DNA from: Methylobacter sp.
GTDB lineage: Bacteria; Pseudomonadota; Gammaproteobacteria; Methylococcales; Methylomonadaceae
Length of the DNA stretch: 35,125 nucleotides
Direction: 5' to 3'
Assembly (NCBI GenBank): GCA_030655535.1
Contig: JAURVK010000165.1
Location: 1 to 35,125, forward strand
The number at the start of each line of letters is the position of its first letter. Position 1 is the stretch's first letter. The notes beneath the pieces were generated by a model that searched no databases, was not told the DNA's origin, and saw only the letters and a list, made by a program, of their open reading frames with translations. Of the stretch, positions 34,256 to 35,125 are shown one piece after another. The translations under genes and the position numbers were made by a program.

Positions 34256-34822
34256 ATGACCCATAAAACACGCCCAGATCAATCTATTAATGCTGCAACA
34301 CAAGCCTGGTTGAAGTCTGTTATTATCGATTACAGCATCTGCCCGTTCGCAAAGCGTGAACTGGATCGAGGCAGCATTCATTTCAGCGTCAATCACGATA
34401 CCACCATTGAAAATTGCCTACTGCATCTGATACTTGAATGCGCTCGGCTGGATACCGATCCTGACATCGAAACCACGCTACTGATTTATGCCGATGCGTT
34501 TACAGAATTCGACGACTATCTGGACTTTGTTGAAATTGCCGAATCATTGTTAATTGAACAGGGCTATGAAGGCACTTACCAGCTGGCAAGTTTTCATCCC
34601 GATTACTGCTTTCAAGGCAGCGATCCAGACGATGCGGCAAATTACACCAACCGCTCACCCTACCCCATGCTGCATTTACTACGAGAAACCAGCATAGATC
34701 GGGCCGTAGCCAGCCACCCCGATCCGGAAAGCATTCCGCAACACAATATTGAATTAACCCGAAAACTGGGCTTAGCCAAAATGCAGGCTTTGTTAGCGGC
34801 ATGTTATCCGCTTAAGCCATGA
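34256..34822 (+). CDS. DUF1415 family protein
   Basis: The 188-residue protein matches the DUF1415 pattern: VIDYSICPFAKREL with a single conserved Cys near residue 29, LLIYADAFTEFDDYLDFVEIAESLL, YQLASFHPDYCFQGSDPDDAANYTNRSPYPMLHLLRE, and the end IELTRKLGLAKMQ. Its function is unknown; many bacteria and plastids carry it. No clear Shine-Dalgarno sequence is seen, but the start fits family length. It follows the CBS gene across a terminator, so it probably has its own promoter. Confidence 0.93.
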   Translation: MTHKTRPDQSINAATQAWLKSVIIDYSICPFAKRELDRGSIHFSVNHDTTIENCLLHLILECARLDTDPDIETTLLIYADAFTEFDDYLDFVEIAESLLIEQGYEGTYQLASFHPDYCFQGSDPDDAANYTNRSPYPMLHLLRETSIDRAVASHPDPESIPQHNIELTRKLGLAKMQALLAACYPLKP

Positions 34823-34883
34823 GAAGCGACTCAGTCTTGTTGTTTAAAAGCCTCTAACTTCTTAGCCCGCACGGCAAAAGAGT

Positions 34884-35002
34884 AGGGGCGATCCGGCACG
34901 ACTGCAAGGACAGATATTTGCTCCTGCAATATCTGCATTCACCACATCCCTGTGGATTATGCAGGAGGTAGAGCAACGCAGGAGCAGTTGCCGAGGTCGC
35001 CC
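34884..35002. repeat. Nested inverted repeats related to the REP-like family
   Basis: The outer left arm GGGGCGATCCGGCACGACTG (34885-34904) is an imperfect inverted match of CAGTTGCCGAGGTCGCCC (34985-35002). Inside, GCTCCTGC (34921-34928) faces GCAGGAG (34961-34967) and GCAGGAGC (34978-34985) in inverted sense. The outer arms share GTAGGGGCGA with the palindrome at 33544-33594, so this may be a REP-like pair with an internal insert. Confidence 0.5.
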
Positions 35003-35087
35003 ATGATTATCGCAATGCGGGCAATCGCCGGGATCACTCCATCCCAGCTTACTTTGCTGTCATTACGTTAAGGGCTAGTCGTTGTGG

Positions 35088-35105
35088 GCGCGAATTTATT
35101 CGCGC
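35088..35105. repeat. Short perfect hairpin near the right edge
   Basis: GCGCGAA (35088-35094), loop TTTA and TTCGCGC (35099-35105) form a perfect 7-bp stem, preceded by GTCGTTGTGG, which resembles the start of the palindrome arm at 33551. It is probably another member or fragment of the dispersed repeats. Confidence 0.5.
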
Positions 35106-35125
35106 AGTGACAGCCAAATGCGCGA

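Larger units (their letters stand above)
34823..35125. other. Non-coding tail with structured repeats
   Basis: The last 303 bp show no credible gene on either strand. They hold the nested inverted repeat at 34884-35002 and the hairpin at 35088-35105. The 5' part (34823-34880) shows nothing recognisable. Confidence 0.6.

Overview
The window looks like chromosome of a gammaproteobacterium with moderate GC content. A methanotroph-like or methylotroph-like lineage (Methylococcales) is plausible. The basis is a PQQ-linked-catabolism ABC gene set next to a Pseudomonas-type polar flagellar cluster (fliLMNOPQR-flhBA-flhF-fleN-fliA-motCD), FimV, and palindromic interspersed repeats. The taxonomic guess is inference.

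Layout. (1) 1-1210: the N-terminal two thirds of a tyrosine integrase run off the left edge on the minus strand. It sits just downstream of the 3' end of tRNA-Cys, so the window edge probably lies in an integrated element. tRNA-Gly and tRNA-Cys share one consensus sigma-70 promoter. (2) 1211-3502: two unassigned genes, a membrane-anchored 161 aa protein and a 528 aa cytoplasmic protein that may be PilZ-like. (3) 3591-7286: four overlapping genes for the PQQ-catabolism-associated ABC system: periplasmic binding protein, YVTN beta-propeller, ATPase and ABC-2 permease. (4) 7611-12942, plus strand: a small unknown protein, a MOSC protein, a ~160 bp inverted-repeat element, a Na/Pi cotransporter, a small coiled-coil protein and an NhaD antiporter. 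(5) 13035-15024: a YgjP-like metallopeptidase whose 5' end looks frameshifted, a group II truncated hemoglobin and a Bax-inhibitor-1 family protein.

(6) 15092-27904, minus strand: an almost unbroken flagellar export, assembly and motor block, reading from fliL to a DUF2802 gene. Many genes overlap by a few bases. The chemotaxis genes that in Pseudomonas lie between fliA and motC and after fleN-like parA are absent. A 52 aa gene with a strong ribosome binding site sits between motD and the DUF2802 gene, and motD carries an interspersed palindrome inside its coding sequence. (7) 27905-31616: an AT-rich gap, an Hpt phosphotransfer gene split by a frameshift at a run of eight A, and fimV, a polar landmark gene. 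With flhF and fleN, this makes the stretch rich in cell-pole and flagellar-placement genes. (8) 31659-34822: asd (preceded by a 33-codon ORF), adk, a two-CBS-domain protein and a DUF1415 protein. The remaining 300 bp carry nested inverted repeats and no gene.

Most of the window is well-known families. The less ordinary parts are the two frameshift-like genes, the repeat inside motD, the NPNH (not NPTH) site of FlhB, the small ORFs and the unassigned 528 aa protein.
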